Shown: positions 18,268-27,561, numbered from the stretch's first letter. The stretch is DNA of 64,000 nt from Bacteroidales bacterium (GCA_016342685.1 JAEINU010000002.1:391085-455084); one strand, 5' to 3'. The notes: generated by a model from the sequence alone, not told the origin. Program-made: numbers and translations.

Positions 18268-18297
18268 CAAATATACAATTAATTTGTGCTTTTCAAA
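18268..18297 (-). promoter_or_regulatory. Flavodoxin promoter (TTTG-N18-TATATTTG)
   Basis: On the minus strand TTTG (18297-18294) is followed after 18 bases by TATATTTG (18275-18268), a near-perfect Bacteroidetes -33/-7 pair. It overlaps the last codons of the upstream membrane protein gene, so flavodoxin can be expressed independently. It also rules out the upstream GTG as a start. Confidence 0.7.
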
Positions 18298-18971
18298 CTT
18301 GCAATTGCTAACAGTATACCGAGCACTACTCCTAGTATTGCCGCAAATAAAACTTGATATTGAACGGGTAAAAGGAATGTTATAGTATGTGCTGGAATCC
18401 AAAAAAATGGAATTGTTTTTTTAAATACAAAGTTCCATTGAACAGACCAATTCATATTAGCCATTATTTCGCCAAATTTGATCTTTCTAAATAAACATGA
18501 AATTGTTCCACCATTATTGATAATATGAATATCTGTAATCTGGTGCAATGTCATCATTATAGGTGCGTAGATCAAGTTAATTGTTGCACTGATTGAAAAT
18601 GCAACCAGTAATTTCAACCATGTGAACGAACCCTTCATTGCTTCAACGGCCTCAGAAAACCCTAAGTAAGCTAAGAATTTTGGTGTTCCTGTTGCGAATA
18701 TCACAAAGGACATTTTAATTGTTAATCCCAAAAAGCCCCAGACAATGGCTCTTGGAATCAATCCAAATCCTTTTTTATTATATACTCCACTTCTTATTCG
18801 AAGTCCTATAGATTCACCTATTGTAGCAAGTATTGCAAATTTTATAAAGCTGGTAATCATTCCATGATCTTTATTAAAAGAATCGTAGAAATTAAATACG
18901 GAATCTGATAAAAAGAATGGTAGAAACAACATTATAAAGCAAATGACAAAAAGTATATCTTTTTTTTTCAT
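18279..18971 (-). CDS. Integral membrane protein, possibly Mpv17/PMP22-like
   Basis: 230 residues with about five hydrophobic segments (8-24, 45-60, 72-95, 115-140, 200-225). The C-terminal part MNWSVQWNFVFKKTIPFF, followed by WIPAHTITFLLP, resembles the W-Q-NF-VP signature of Mpv17/PMP22-like proteins, which I know occur in some Bacteroidetes; the match is loose. It sits between the outer-membrane barrel gene (17 bases upstream) and flavodoxin in the same direction. A transport or channel role is possible; the substrate is unknown. Confidence 0.75.
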   Translation of the reverse strand: MKKKDILFVICFIMLFLPFFLSDSVFNFYDSFNKDHGMITSFIKFAILATIGESIGLRIRSGVYNKKGFGLIPRAIVWGFLGLTIKMSFVIFATGTPKFLAYLGFSEAVEAMKGSFTWLKLLVAFSISATINLIYAPIMMTLHQITDIHIINNGGTISCLFRKIKFGEIMANMNWSVQWNFVFKKTIPFFWIPAHTITFLLPVQYQVLFAAILGVVLGILLAIASLKSTN

Positions 18972-18988
18972 TTTTTAAAATTTGGTAA

Positions 18989-20239
18989 TTAAAAGAAGTG
19001 AAATGCCGAAAATAAGATTCGTGTATTGGACACTTCATGTGATTTTGTAAATTCACCATATTTATTTACATCATCGCCATAAGCTGCAACAGTGTACTCA
19101 AGCTCAACAGCCAACAAAAAGTTTTTAATCTTATGAGAAACTGTTGGAGTAATTCGATAAACATAATCGAGGTTCAATGCCATTCCGTAGGTATCTCCAA
19201 CAAGCACATCAGTCGCTCCAAGATTTTTAGTATACCCTCCAAACAAACCAACTTTTGTTTGATCGCCATAAACAATATTTGCCCACGTATACATATGATT
19301 AAAAGGGCTATATTCTTCGATTCCAGTTAAAGGATCAATCTTACTTACTCCATAACCACCAGGCATAATATATTCCGACAAATTTTGTCCGTATATAGCT
19401 TTTGACTTAATTAAAAGCTTTGACTTTTGATATTTAAAGTATGCCATTCCAGCATAAGAGTTTAGCTTTTCATCAGTAAGATAATTCAATCCTCCTGTTA
19501 AGGCAGTATCAACTGACAAACGTGGTTGAATGCATTTATAATCAACTGCCACACCTAATAAAAAATTCCCTGGTCGGTATTGAACTTGCAAATGCAAATT
19601 AGGAATATTCGAATTCTTTAAATACTTAGATGATTTGCCGTCAGGGCCACTATTTACATAATCGGCCTGCGAAATGGCTGCTCCAATAATTTTAAATTTT
19701 CCTAATTTATGCGATATCAAAAGTTGTGGACTACGATTAAAAGGTTGGAAAGGAATCCCTGTGTTTAAAGACATTACTGAAGGGTAAACTTCCTTTACAA
19801 ACATCGGATGCCACTCCTGACCAAGAAGAATCTCTGTTTTCTCCCAGCTTAATTTCGAATAAGCATGACGCAATCGAACTCTGCTTGTTGAGAAACCACC
19901 TGTGACGCCTGTAAAATCGACTTCAAGTAATCCGCTTAGCTTTGCCCCAAAAACATCAGGTCCCGATATTTTACCGCGAATTCTGGAAGATATATCGACT
20001 ATTCCAACAGAACTTTTTGCATTGATATCTTTTCCATTTTCATCGTAATTTACATCTTTTGGAAAAAGATGTAACAATCCTTCCAATGCTTCAACATTCT
20101 GACGTGAATCAAAATAAATATCGCTTTTTATAAAACCGGATGCTTCTATCTTGATCTTTTTCTCTTCCGATTCTTGTCCAAAAACTTGACTTGATACAAG
20201 AAGTAATAATAAAACGATATATCTTAAATTCAATTTCAC
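18989..20239 (-). CDS. Outer-membrane beta-barrel protein (porin-like)
   Basis: About 416 residues from the GTG at 20239-20237, which gives a clean signal peptide (VKLNLRYIVLLLLLVSSQVFG). An in-frame ATG further upstream (20302) lies inside the 53-codon gene at 20241-20402 and would add a non-signal prefix, so I reject it. The mature part is made of alternating strands (ASGFIKSDIYFDSRQ, SSRIRGKISGPDVFGAKLSG, LLGQEWHPMFV, KNFLLAVELEYTVAAYG) and ends in Phe (ILFSAFHFF), the typical outer-membrane insertion signal. It may supply organic acid or amino-acid exchange for the surrounding fermentation genes. The family is not identified. Confidence 0.85.
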   Translation of the reverse strand: MKLNLRYIVLLLLLVSSQVFGQESEEKKIKIEASGFIKSDIYFDSRQNVEALEGLLHLFPKDVNYDENGKDINAKSSVGIVDISSRIRGKISGPDVFGAKLSGLLEVDFTGVTGGFSTSRVRLRHAYSKLSWEKTEILLGQEWHPMFVKEVYPSVMSLNTGIPFQPFNRSPQLLISHKLGKFKIIGAAISQADYVNSGPDGKSSKYLKNSNIPNLHLQVQYRPGNFLLGVAVDYKCIQPRLSVDTALTGGLNYLTDEKLNSYAGMAYFKYQKSKLLIKSKAIYGQNLSEYIMPGGYGVSKIDPLTGIEEYSPFNHMYTWANIVYGDQTKVGLFGGYTKNLGATDVLVGDTYGMALNLDYVYRITPTVSHKIKNFLLAVELEYTVAAYGDDVNKYGEFTKSHEVSNTRILFSAFHFF

Positions 20240-20240
20240 T

Positions 20241-20402
20241 TTACTCAGCAAGTTTTTCTGTTTTTGTAAATCCAAATCGTTCCCATCCGTTAAAAAAACC
20301 ATCTTTTACCTGCGACCATTTCAATACTAAAGCAATAATTAGAATTGCAGCCGATAATAAAAGTAACTTCTCGTTTAATCTTAAATCTTTAAATTTTCGC
20401 AT
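20241..20402 (-). CDS. Small single-span membrane protein (53 aa)
   Basis: ATG at 20402-20400 and TAA at 20243-20241. The product has a basic N-terminus (MRKFKDLRLNEK), one membrane helix (about 13-28, LLLLSAAILIIALVLK) and a polar C-terminus with WSQVKDGFFNGWERFGF. It starts 57 bases after the acyl-CoA synthetase stop and ends one base before the GTG of the barrel gene, a stop/start arrangement that suggests translational coupling. I recognise no family. The tight packing and membrane-protein pattern support a real gene. Confidence 0.65.
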   Translation of the reverse strand: MRKFKDLRLNEKLLLLSAAILIIALVLKWSQVKDGFFNGWERFGFTKTEKLAE

Positions 20403-20423
20403 CTTAAAAATTTAAAATAAGCG

Positions 20424-20444
20424 ATTCCCGATCAAGCCGGGAAT
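20424..20444 (-). terminator. Hairpin after the acyl-CoA synthetase gene (dispersed-repeat-like)
   Basis: ATTCCCG (20424-20430) and CGGGAAT (20438-20444) pair around a 7-base loop. The sequence resembles the TCCCGATCAAGCCGGGA intergenic repeat known from many bacterial genomes. With no U run it may be a processing or attenuation site rather than a full terminator, because genes continue 22 bases downstream. Confidence 0.5.
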
Positions 20445-20458
20445 AACACTTATAAATA

Positions 20459-22516
20459 TTATTTCTCTATTCTGATTCGTGCATCAACAGCTACCACCTT
20501 ATCCATTTTTCCGAGAAGTGGATTTAAATCCATCTCAGCAATTTCAGGAGCAGCTTTTACTAAAGCAGATACGCGAGTAACAATTTCGGTAAACATTTCT
20601 TCGTTAACACCTTCTTGTCCACGAGCACCTTTTATAATTCCGTAACTACGAAGATTTTTAATCATCTTAGCAGCCTCATCCGTTGCAATTGGTGCTAATC
20701 CTGCACTCACATCCTTTAGGACTTCAATAAAGATTCCACCTAATCCGCAAAGCACCATATGCCCGAATTTAGGTTCTGCTTTTGCTCCAACAAATAATTC
20801 AGTTCCTGAAAGCATTGGTTGTAAAAGAATAGCAGTAGTATCTTTTATCTGAATCATACGATCGAATTCTGCAGCTACAGTTTCCGAATCTTTAACATTT
20901 AATACTACTCCACCAACATCTGATTTATGAACAGGTCCAACAACCTTCATAACAACTGGCAAACCTAATTCATTAGCAGCTTTAACTGCCTCTTCACGAG
21001 AAGTTACAACCGCTTCTCCAGCTCTTGATATTCCAGCAGCGTCTAATAAAGCCTGAACCTTTTCAGGATCAATATATCCGTCTTCAGAACCATCGATAAT
21101 TGCTCTAATTGATTTATGATCTATTTCTGGCATTCCAGCATTCTCAGAAACAGGCTTTTCGGTATGATATATTTTTGCTAATGCATTTCCAAAAACAACC
21201 TCATCTGGGAAGTTAATTCGTCCCTTTGCAATAAATGCATCAATCTCATCTTTAACATTGATTACAGATGGCAAGATTGGATAAATTGGCTTTTTACATG
21301 TTTTCATCTTTTCATCTAAAAGATCATAAACATCAAAAACTGGGAATAATCCCGGACTACCAAAAATAACTGCCATAGCATCTACATTATCGAAATCTTT
21401 ATCGCAAGCATCGATAATATCACCTAATTGTTGAGCCGTTCCTGTTGCTAAAAAATCGATTGGATTTGCAACAGAAGAACCAGCATATAGTTTTTCTAAT
21501 AAAGCATCAGCTTTTGGTCCATCGATATGAGGAATTTCTAATTTATTATATGATAAGGCATCTGTTAACATTACAGCAGGGCCTCCTGCATGCGTAATAA
21601 TTGCAATATTTTTTCCTTTTAACTCAGGATGCATGAAGATTGAAGCAACGGTTGCTAGCTCATCACGACCAGCGCAACGAACAATGCCTGCTTTTCTGAA
21701 TAAAGCTTCAACCGCAACATCTGAACTTGCCAATGCACCTGTATGCGACGAAGCAGCTCTACTTCCAGCATCGGAACTACCCGATTTAATTGCTGCTATT
21801 TTACATCCCTTTCGAATTAACGAAGATGCATGTTTTAACAACATTTCAGGTTTATCAATACTTTCTATATATAATAATTTAACCCTAGAACTTGTTTTTG
21901 GATCGAAGCTTTCGTCCATATACTTAACAATTTCTTCAACACCCAATTGAGCGCTATTTCCAACCGAATATACGCTTGAAAATTTCAATCCTTTTGGTAC
22001 TCCAGATTCCATAATAAATACAGCAGTTGCACCAGATCCTGAAATAAAATCAACACCTTGTGGATCTAGAGTTGGAATTGGAGTTGTAAAAATTCCATTG
22101 TGATTTTGATTTAAAACACCAACACAGTTTGGTCCAATCAAACATGCACCGTTCTCATTTACAATATCAACCACTTCTTTTTCAAGTTTCGCACCTTCTT
22201 CATTTTCTTCGCTAAAGCCCGCTGATAAAATAATAAAAGCTTTGGTGCCTTTTTGCTCTGCTAATAATCTAACAGTATCAGGACAAAACTTAGCTGCGAT
22301 AGCAAGGATAGCCATATCAACTTGTGGTAAATCGTTCGGATTCTTAAAACTTTGTATACCTTGCACAGTATCCTCCTTAGGATTTGCAACATATAAATCA
22401 CCTTTAAAATTACCGTCAATTAGGTTCTTAAGTACTTTTCCACCTGGCTTGTGGATATTGTCTGAACCGCCTACAACTACAATACTTTTCGGGTCAAGAA
22501 GCTGTTTCGTTATCAT
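20459..22516 (-). CDS. ADP-forming acyl-CoA (acetyl-CoA) synthetase, fused alpha-beta
   Basis: 685 residues. Residues 1-140 form the CoA-binding Rossmann domain (IVVVGGSDNIHKPGGKVL). Succinyl-CoA-ligase-like domains follow at about 150-460 with SGSSDAGSRAASSHTGALA, which holds the conserved histidine. The C-terminal ATP-grasp domain (about 475-685) contains LPVVMKVVGPVHKSDVGGVV and LNPLLGK. The enzyme makes ATP from ADP and phosphate as acyl-CoA is cleaved to the free acid. With the aminotransferase and 2-oxoacid oxidoreductase it gives substrate-level phosphorylation from amino acids. It is first in the minus-strand row. Confidence 0.95.
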   Translation of the reverse strand: MITKQLLDPKSIVVVGGSDNIHKPGGKVLKNLIDGNFKGDLYVANPKEDTVQGIQSFKNPNDLPQVDMAILAIAAKFCPDTVRLLAEQKGTKAFIILSAGFSEENEEGAKLEKEVVDIVNENGACLIGPNCVGVLNQNHNGIFTTPIPTLDPQGVDFISGSGATAVFIMESGVPKGLKFSSVYSVGNSAQLGVEEIVKYMDESFDPKTSSRVKLLYIESIDKPEMLLKHASSLIRKGCKIAAIKSGSSDAGSRAASSHTGALASSDVAVEALFRKAGIVRCAGRDELATVASIFMHPELKGKNIAIITHAGGPAVMLTDALSYNKLEIPHIDGPKADALLEKLYAGSSVANPIDFLATGTAQQLGDIIDACDKDFDNVDAMAVIFGSPGLFPVFDVYDLLDEKMKTCKKPIYPILPSVINVKDEIDAFIAKGRINFPDEVVFGNALAKIYHTEKPVSENAGMPEIDHKSIRAIIDGSEDGYIDPEKVQALLDAAGISRAGEAVVTSREEAVKAANELGLPVVMKVVGPVHKSDVGGVVLNVKDSETVAAEFDRMIQIKDTTAILLQPMLSGTELFVGAKAEPKFGHMVLCGLGGIFIEVLKDVSAGLAPIATDEAAKMIKNLRSYGIIKGARGQEGVNEEMFTEIVTRVSALVKAAPEIAEMDLNPLLGKMDKVVAVDARIRIEK

Positions 22517-22551
22517 AATATATATATATTTACTTTTTTTGTGATTTTAGG

Positions 22552-22559
22552 CAAATTTA
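22552..22559 (-). promoter_or_regulatory. -7 element for the acyl-CoA synthetase gene
   Basis: The minus strand reads TAAATTTG (TAnnTTTG), 36 bases upstream of the start at 22516. The rest of the 244-base divergent spacer (22517-22760) is AT-rich with no other feature I can support. Confidence 0.45.
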
Positions 22560-22760
22560 GTAAAAAATTAGCTATGTTTTGATTTCGATTTGTAAGTAAA
22601 ATGCAAATATTGATTAACAATTAAAACTAAAACATAAGAGTACTAAACAATTGAAGACTTACATTATTAAACATATTCTTAAACATATAACCATTCTGCA
22701 GAAAACATTACGATTATTTGTCACAAAATATTAGTCAGATTGTCTTATTTTTAAAGCTAT

Positions 22761-23285
22761 ATGAAAATACCTTTCAACATAATATATAATGAATACTATA
22801 AGCCGATTTATGGTTTTATATATAGACTAACTTTCTCGAAAAGTGACAGCGAAGATATTGTGCAGGATGTATTCATAAAGTTGCATGCTGAAATAACCAA
22901 AGGCAATGAAATTGATAATGCAAAAGCTTGGCTTTATAGATGTTCTTTAAATATCTTTTTGAATAATAAGAAACGTAAGAAAGTAATTCATTTTACAGAT
23001 AATATACATCAATTTGAAAAAGAGTCGAGCAATTCATTAGAGAATGATATTTTAATCAAAGAAAAGAAACAAAAAATTACAGAAGCACTTTTATCTCTTC
23101 AAGATCACGAACAAGCTATAATTAATCTTTATAATGATGATCTTAGCTACAAGCAAATAAGTGAGATAATGGGAATAAAATTCTCATCGGTGGGAAAAAC
23201 ACTTTCTAGAGCTATTGAAAAGCTTTCAAATCAAATTAAATTAATTAGTCATGGAGAAATGTGTAAGCAAAGAAATATTGTTTGA
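22761..23285 (+). CDS. ECF-type RNA polymerase sigma factor
   Basis: 174 residues. Region 2 spans about 5-75 (YNEYYKPIYGFIYRLTFSKSDSEDIVQDVFIKL, the DAED-like core) and region 4 about 110-165 (ALLSLQDHEQAIINLYNDDLSYKQISEIMGIKFSSVGKTLSRAIEKL). The anti-sigma gene overlaps its end by 35 bases, implying translational coupling. The pair probably controls the following propeller and permease genes, and the system would respond to envelope conditions. No recognisable autoregulated promoter was found. Confidence 0.94.
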   Translation: MKIPFNIIYNEYYKPIYGFIYRLTFSKSDSEDIVQDVFIKLHAEITKGNEIDNAKAWLYRCSLNIFLNNKKRKKVIHFTDNIHQFEKESSNSLENDILIKEKKQKITEALLSLQDHEQAIINLYNDDLSYKQISEIMGIKFSSVGKTLSRAIEKLSNQIKLISHGEMCKQRNIV

Positions 23286-23718
23286 TTATTACAACGAATC
23301 ACTTGTTATTAATCAAATGAATTCTATCTCGCGACATCTTAAAAGTTGTAAGCAATGCCAAGCTATTCTTGATGAAATTGGAGATAATATTTCGTTAAGC
23401 AAAGAGTACTTAAGCATTATTACGCCAGAGTTAGATAAGATCCCTGATTTTACTTTGAAGCAACAGAAATCAAAAAAGATAAATGAATTTAAGATTAGAA
23501 AGACTCTAAGTTGGGCTGCAGGAATCAGCCTTCTTATTACGATATCAGCTCTGGCATCAATTAAAATCTCACATAATTTAAACCCAGTTAATGATTATGA
23601 GTATTTAGATTACATACCAGATATGAATGATGCTTGGCAGAACAACACCATTGTCGTTACTCAATACGATAATAATGGAAATCCTCTTAAACATCAATTA
23701 ATAGAAACATCCAATTAA
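23251..23718 (+). CDS. Zinc-type anti-sigma factor, membrane-anchored
   Basis: 155 residues. The N-terminal zinc anti-sigma motif is visible as C4-x24-H29-x3-C33-x2-C36 (HLKSCKQC). A membrane helix lies near 87-107 (LSWAAGISLLITISALASI), and a short periplasmic tail ends in ETSN. The ATG at 23251 overlaps the sigma gene, and the residues from this start give a complete motif. It likely sequesters the sigma factor at the inner membrane until a signal arrives. Confidence 0.9.
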   Translation: MEKCVSKEILFDYYNESLVINQMNSISRHLKSCKQCQAILDEIGDNISLSKEYLSIITPELDKIPDFTLKQQKSKKINEFKIRKTLSWAAGISLLITISALASIKISHNLNPVNDYEYLDYIPDMNDAWQNNTIVVTQYDNNGNPLKHQLIETSN

Positions 23719-23739
23719 TATTAACCAAAATTAAGTTTT

Positions 23740-24921
23740 ATGAAAAATATATTATTTCTATTTATATTGCTTTTTTGTATTAGCGAATTACAAGGACAAT
23801 CGTTAATTGAGGTTTATAAAAAGGGTTCAATCGAACTTATTCCAGATAATAAGTACGCTGCAGATACAGATTGGAACACGCTATTCTCAGATAGAAACCA
23901 AATCAAGAATGGTAATCCAATTGGGAAAATGAAAAGTATATCTGTATCTCAGAATGGTGAGCTGTTTGTTGGAAATTACAGTAATTATAAAATATATAAA
24001 TTCGATAATCATGGCAATTTCATAAAAGAATTTGGAAAAGAAGGTAGAAAAGAAAGTGAATTCTTGTACAGACCTACTTTACAAGGAATCCTCGATAATA
24101 AATTTGTTTTTACTAGTGATCATCATGGAAGGATACTTTTTTTTGATTTAAATGGTAATTTTAAGAAAATGGTTAAAATTGACTATATGCCATTACAGAT
24201 AATTCCTTTAAAAGACAATAAAATTGCAATATGGGGAAATGTAGCATATAAAGGTGATACAAAATATATCGTTTCAATAAAAGATATAAATACAGGAAAA
24301 GAAAAAATTGTTGATAGCTATTTTAACAGTTTAATAAAACTAAAACCTTTAATTGTAAAAGATAAAAATGGATACTTATATGGTTTTTCTCCATCGGGAG
24401 TCAAAGATAAAACTATAATTGAAAGGACATTTGATGGCAACTTAATTATTGGTCATAATGTAGAATCAACGTTATCTTTATTCTCACCTTATGGTGATCT
24501 TATAAAAACAATCGACTTGCACAAATCACCTATTAAAACTACCGAAAAGGACAAAGAAAAGTTTCTAAAAACAGCAAAAGATTATTTAATTAAGAAAGAT
24601 TTATACGAAGAAAACAAGGCTTTACTTAATGATCCTAAGATATATCCAGAGACTTATCCAATTTTTTATGCAATAAAGACTGACCCCGAAGATAATATCT
24701 TAATATTTAACTATTCAGAAGAAGAAGGAAATTCGTTTTTAGTTTTTGATAAAAAAGGAACATTTATTTGTGAATCAAAACTTAACTCTGACAACTTAAA
24801 ATTAGATATAAACTCAAGGTTCTCAACATTTGAAATAAGTGCCAATGGATTATATGCATTTGTTAAAGTTATTGATTCTAAAACATCAGAAATAAAAATC
24901 ATAAAAACATTATTGAAGTAA
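23740..24921 (+). CDS. Secreted 6-bladed beta-propeller protein
   Basis: 393 residues with a signal peptide (MKNILFLFILLFCISELQGQ). NHL-like blade motifs recur, such as SISVSQNGELFVGNYSNYKI, YKFDNHGNFIKEFGKEGRKE, FFDLNGNFKKMV and LSLFSPYGDLIKTIDL, consistent with the Bacteroidetes 6-bladed propeller family. Function is unknown; the blades suggest protein or glycan contact in the periplasm or at the surface. It starts 21 bases after the anti-sigma gene and probably belongs to the same transcript. Confidence 0.87.
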   Translation: MKNILFLFILLFCISELQGQSLIEVYKKGSIELIPDNKYAADTDWNTLFSDRNQIKNGNPIGKMKSISVSQNGELFVGNYSNYKIYKFDNHGNFIKEFGKEGRKESEFLYRPTLQGILDNKFVFTSDHHGRILFFDLNGNFKKMVKIDYMPLQIIPLKDNKIAIWGNVAYKGDTKYIVSIKDINTGKEKIVDSYFNSLIKLKPLIVKDKNGYLYGFSPSGVKDKTIIERTFDGNLIIGHNVESTLSLFSPYGDLIKTIDLHKSPIKTTEKDKEKFLKTAKDYLIKKDLYEENKALLNDPKIYPETYPIFYAIKTDPEDNILIFNYSEEEGNSFLVFDKKGTFICESKLNSDNLKLDINSRFSTFEISANGLYAFVKVIDSKTSEIKIIKTLLK

Positions 24922-24959
24922 ACTAAATTGTCACTTCGTAATAAAATAATCCTCACATA

Positions 24960-27371
24960 ATGATAAAGCATTATATAAGGCTTTTTATCAGGAATTTATT
25001 AAAGAATAAAATATATTCTCTATTTTCTTTGGCTAGTTTGGTTGTAGCGCTAACCACTTGCTTAATAATAAGCATATATGCCAATTACGAATATTCTTTT
25101 GATGATTTTCATAAAAACAATTCTAAGATCTATCGTGTTTTAATGTCGGATACCTTATATGGTGATCATAGTGCTATGACCTGTTATCCGATTACTTCGC
25201 TCATAAAAACCATTCCTGAGATTGAAAAATCCTTTGTCCTCAACAAAACTGAATTATTAATAAAAAAAGACATTCAGTTTTTTAGAGAAGAACAAGTATT
25301 TTTTACTGAACCCTCCTTTTTTGAAATTTTTGATTTTAAAATTATAGATGGCGATCCCCAATTTCTTTCCGAACAAGGAAATGTTCTCATCTCTGAAAGT
25401 ATTGCATTAAAAATATTCTCAAGCAAGAATGTTATTGATAAAGACCTTACTATAAAAGATGCAGCAGGGAAAGAAAGTACACTTGTAATTAAAGGTATTT
25501 TTGAAGATTTTCCAGAAAACTCGCACATTAAAGCGAATATGCTAATGTCTTATAAGGATATTGAAAAGCATTATCAAGGCAATAGTAAATTCCAATGGAA
25601 TAATAGAATCGTTTATTGTTATATTTTATCGGACGCTACTTCTAAAAAAATTGAAGATAAAATAAATAATATTATACCTCCTGAGATTAAACCGGATTAT
25701 AATTATAAATTTAATTTACAAGCTTTAAATAGAATTCATTTATTCTCGGATAAGATTGATTTAAACATTGAAAAACAATCTGTTTTAAAGCAATTAATTG
25801 TTTTATTAGGTATTGCAGTATTAATAATTATTCTGGCCATATCAAATTATATTATTTACATATTGGTTGCAACTAACTATCGTTTAAAGGAAATTATAAT
25901 AAGACGAATTGTAGGAGCATCAAGATTCGTGTTGTTTAAGCAAACCTTATGGGAATCATTTTTTCAAATCCTCATTTCATTCCCAATAGTTTTATTAATT
26001 ACTTTTTGGCTTTTACCTCATGTCGAACATTATTTCCAGTTTAAAGTCGATACCAATCGTTTTATTCAAGTTGCTTTATTATTCACAACAGGAGTATTTC
26101 TTATTGGTGTTTTATCTTCTTTACTTGTAAGTTTGTATTCGGTATTTCCTTCGCTAAAAAAGTTACTTGAATTATATAAAAATCTCCGTTCAGGAAAATT
26201 TGCTTTTGTAAAAATATTATCGCTTGTTCAGCTTTCAATATTTATGACCTTGCTTATTTGTTTATTATCGATTCAAAAACAACTTAATTTTGCTTTCGAT
26301 CAAAAAGTCGTAGGGTTCAATTACAAAAATCAACTATCAATAAAAATAAATGATAAAAAATTAATACAACAATGGCCTGCTTTTAAAAATGAACTACTAA
26401 AATTTCCAGAAATACAGAATATTGCTGCTTGTAACTCTAATCAACCTGCTTTCTCAACTTTAATTGCCGGATTTAAATGGAAATACGATAAGGATGGGAA
26501 AAAATACGGTTTTATGAAATCGGGTTTTTTAAGCGAAGAAGATAAAGCAGAATTTGAAGAGATTTTTGAAATAAACAGCATATCTGCTGATTACTTTAAA
26601 ACTTTGGGTATAAATAAATTTGAAGGACGTGAGTTTTCAAACAACAATAATGAACGTCCTAATATTATTGTTAATAAAGCATTTATTGATAAACATCAGA
26701 TAAAAGAACCTTTAAATAAAACAATAGATTTTCTTGATACAAAATATACTATAATCGGGCTCGTAAATAATTTTAGAACAAAATCCTTATTCAAGGAACA
26801 AAATCCTATTGTCTTTTGGTATTCTGATAAATACCTTCGACAAGTAGTTATACGTTTTAACGCAGTTGATAAGGCATCAGTATTGAATAAAATAAAATCG
26901 GTATGGGGAAAATTTCTGCCTGATACTCCAATGGAATATCAATTTACAGAAGATGTAATTACCGATTACTATAAAAAAGAAAAACAACTTCTTCAATTTA
27001 TACACTTTTTTGCTGGATTTGGAATTATACTAACTCTTGTTAATCTTATAGGCTTTTCCAGATTAAATTTTAACAATCGTAAAAAAGAGATTGGATTAAG
27101 AAGAATCTTAGGCGCAAGATTCAATAATTTATATAAATTATTACTAAAACCGTATGTATATTATTCTTTGATATCTTCTTTTTTAGGAATATTTATTGCA
27201 ATTCTATTTATGGATTATTGGTTTGCACAATTTAATGAAACAACAAGCTTAAATTTCAGCGAATACTTAATAGCAATTATTGGAGTTATAAGCCTTACAT
27301 TATTAGTTGTTTCTATTAATATTGCCTTTGTTATTAGAGTAAATATGGTTGAAGTTATTAAAAATGAATAA
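24960..27371 (+). CDS. FtsX/MacB-like ABC transporter permease (copy 3, divergent)
   Basis: 803 residues, with the same two-halves architecture as copies 1 and 2 but low identity: N-terminal helix SLFSLASLVVALTTCLIISIYA, periplasmic loop with YEYSFDDFHKNNSKIYRV, first bundle with KEIIIRRIVGASRF, second periplasmic domain, and final bundle with KEIGLRRILGARFNN. The tail ends VNMVEVIKNE rather than NPxxxLRYE. It follows the propeller gene by 38 bases, so it is probably under the ECF sigma factor. No ATPase partner lies nearby. Confidence 0.88.
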   Translation: MIKHYIRLFIRNLLKNKIYSLFSLASLVVALTTCLIISIYANYEYSFDDFHKNNSKIYRVLMSDTLYGDHSAMTCYPITSLIKTIPEIEKSFVLNKTELLIKKDIQFFREEQVFFTEPSFFEIFDFKIIDGDPQFLSEQGNVLISESIALKIFSSKNVIDKDLTIKDAAGKESTLVIKGIFEDFPENSHIKANMLMSYKDIEKHYQGNSKFQWNNRIVYCYILSDATSKKIEDKINNIIPPEIKPDYNYKFNLQALNRIHLFSDKIDLNIEKQSVLKQLIVLLGIAVLIIILAISNYIIYILVATNYRLKEIIIRRIVGASRFVLFKQTLWESFFQILISFPIVLLITFWLLPHVEHYFQFKVDTNRFIQVALLFTTGVFLIGVLSSLLVSLYSVFPSLKKLLELYKNLRSGKFAFVKILSLVQLSIFMTLLICLLSIQKQLNFAFDQKVVGFNYKNQLSIKINDKKLIQQWPAFKNELLKFPEIQNIAACNSNQPAFSTLIAGFKWKYDKDGKKYGFMKSGFLSEEDKAEFEEIFEINSISADYFKTLGINKFEGREFSNNNNERPNIIVNKAFIDKHQIKEPLNKTIDFLDTKYTIIGLVNNFRTKSLFKEQNPIVFWYSDKYLRQVVIRFNAVDKASVLNKIKSVWGKFLPDTPMEYQFTEDVITDYYKKEKQLLQFIHFFAGFGIILTLVNLIGFSRLNFNNRKKEIGLRRILGARFNNLYKLLLKPYVYYSLISSFLGIFIAILFMDYWFAQFNETTSLNFSEYLIAIIGVISLTLLVVSINIAFVIRVNMVEVIKNE

Positions 27372-27529
27372 CTAAAAAAACTATTGCTTTTTAAGTTCTT
27401 ATAAAATAGATTATTAAACATAACTACAAACAACTTTTCCACTTGTTAAATACTCCTTTCTATGCTTTTTTTGATAATAAAAGACATGAATATCTTTTAT
27501 TAAACATTATTATTTAAAATCTTGTTACT

Positions 27530-27537
27530 ACATTTGT
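27530..27537 (+). promoter_or_regulatory. -7 promoter element upstream of hydE
   Basis: TACATTTG matches TAnnTTTG, 24 bases upstream of the ATG at 27562. No good -33 element is visible. The rest of 27372-27529 is AT-rich without other features. Confidence 0.45.
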
Positions 27538-27561
27538 GAACGAATTAACAATGATATTTCT

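Noticed and set aside
18236-18268. GTG start for flavodoxin at 18268
   Set aside because: The codon lies in the -7 promoter element TATATTTG/TG, so it could not be in the mRNA; the ATG at 18235 fits the family.
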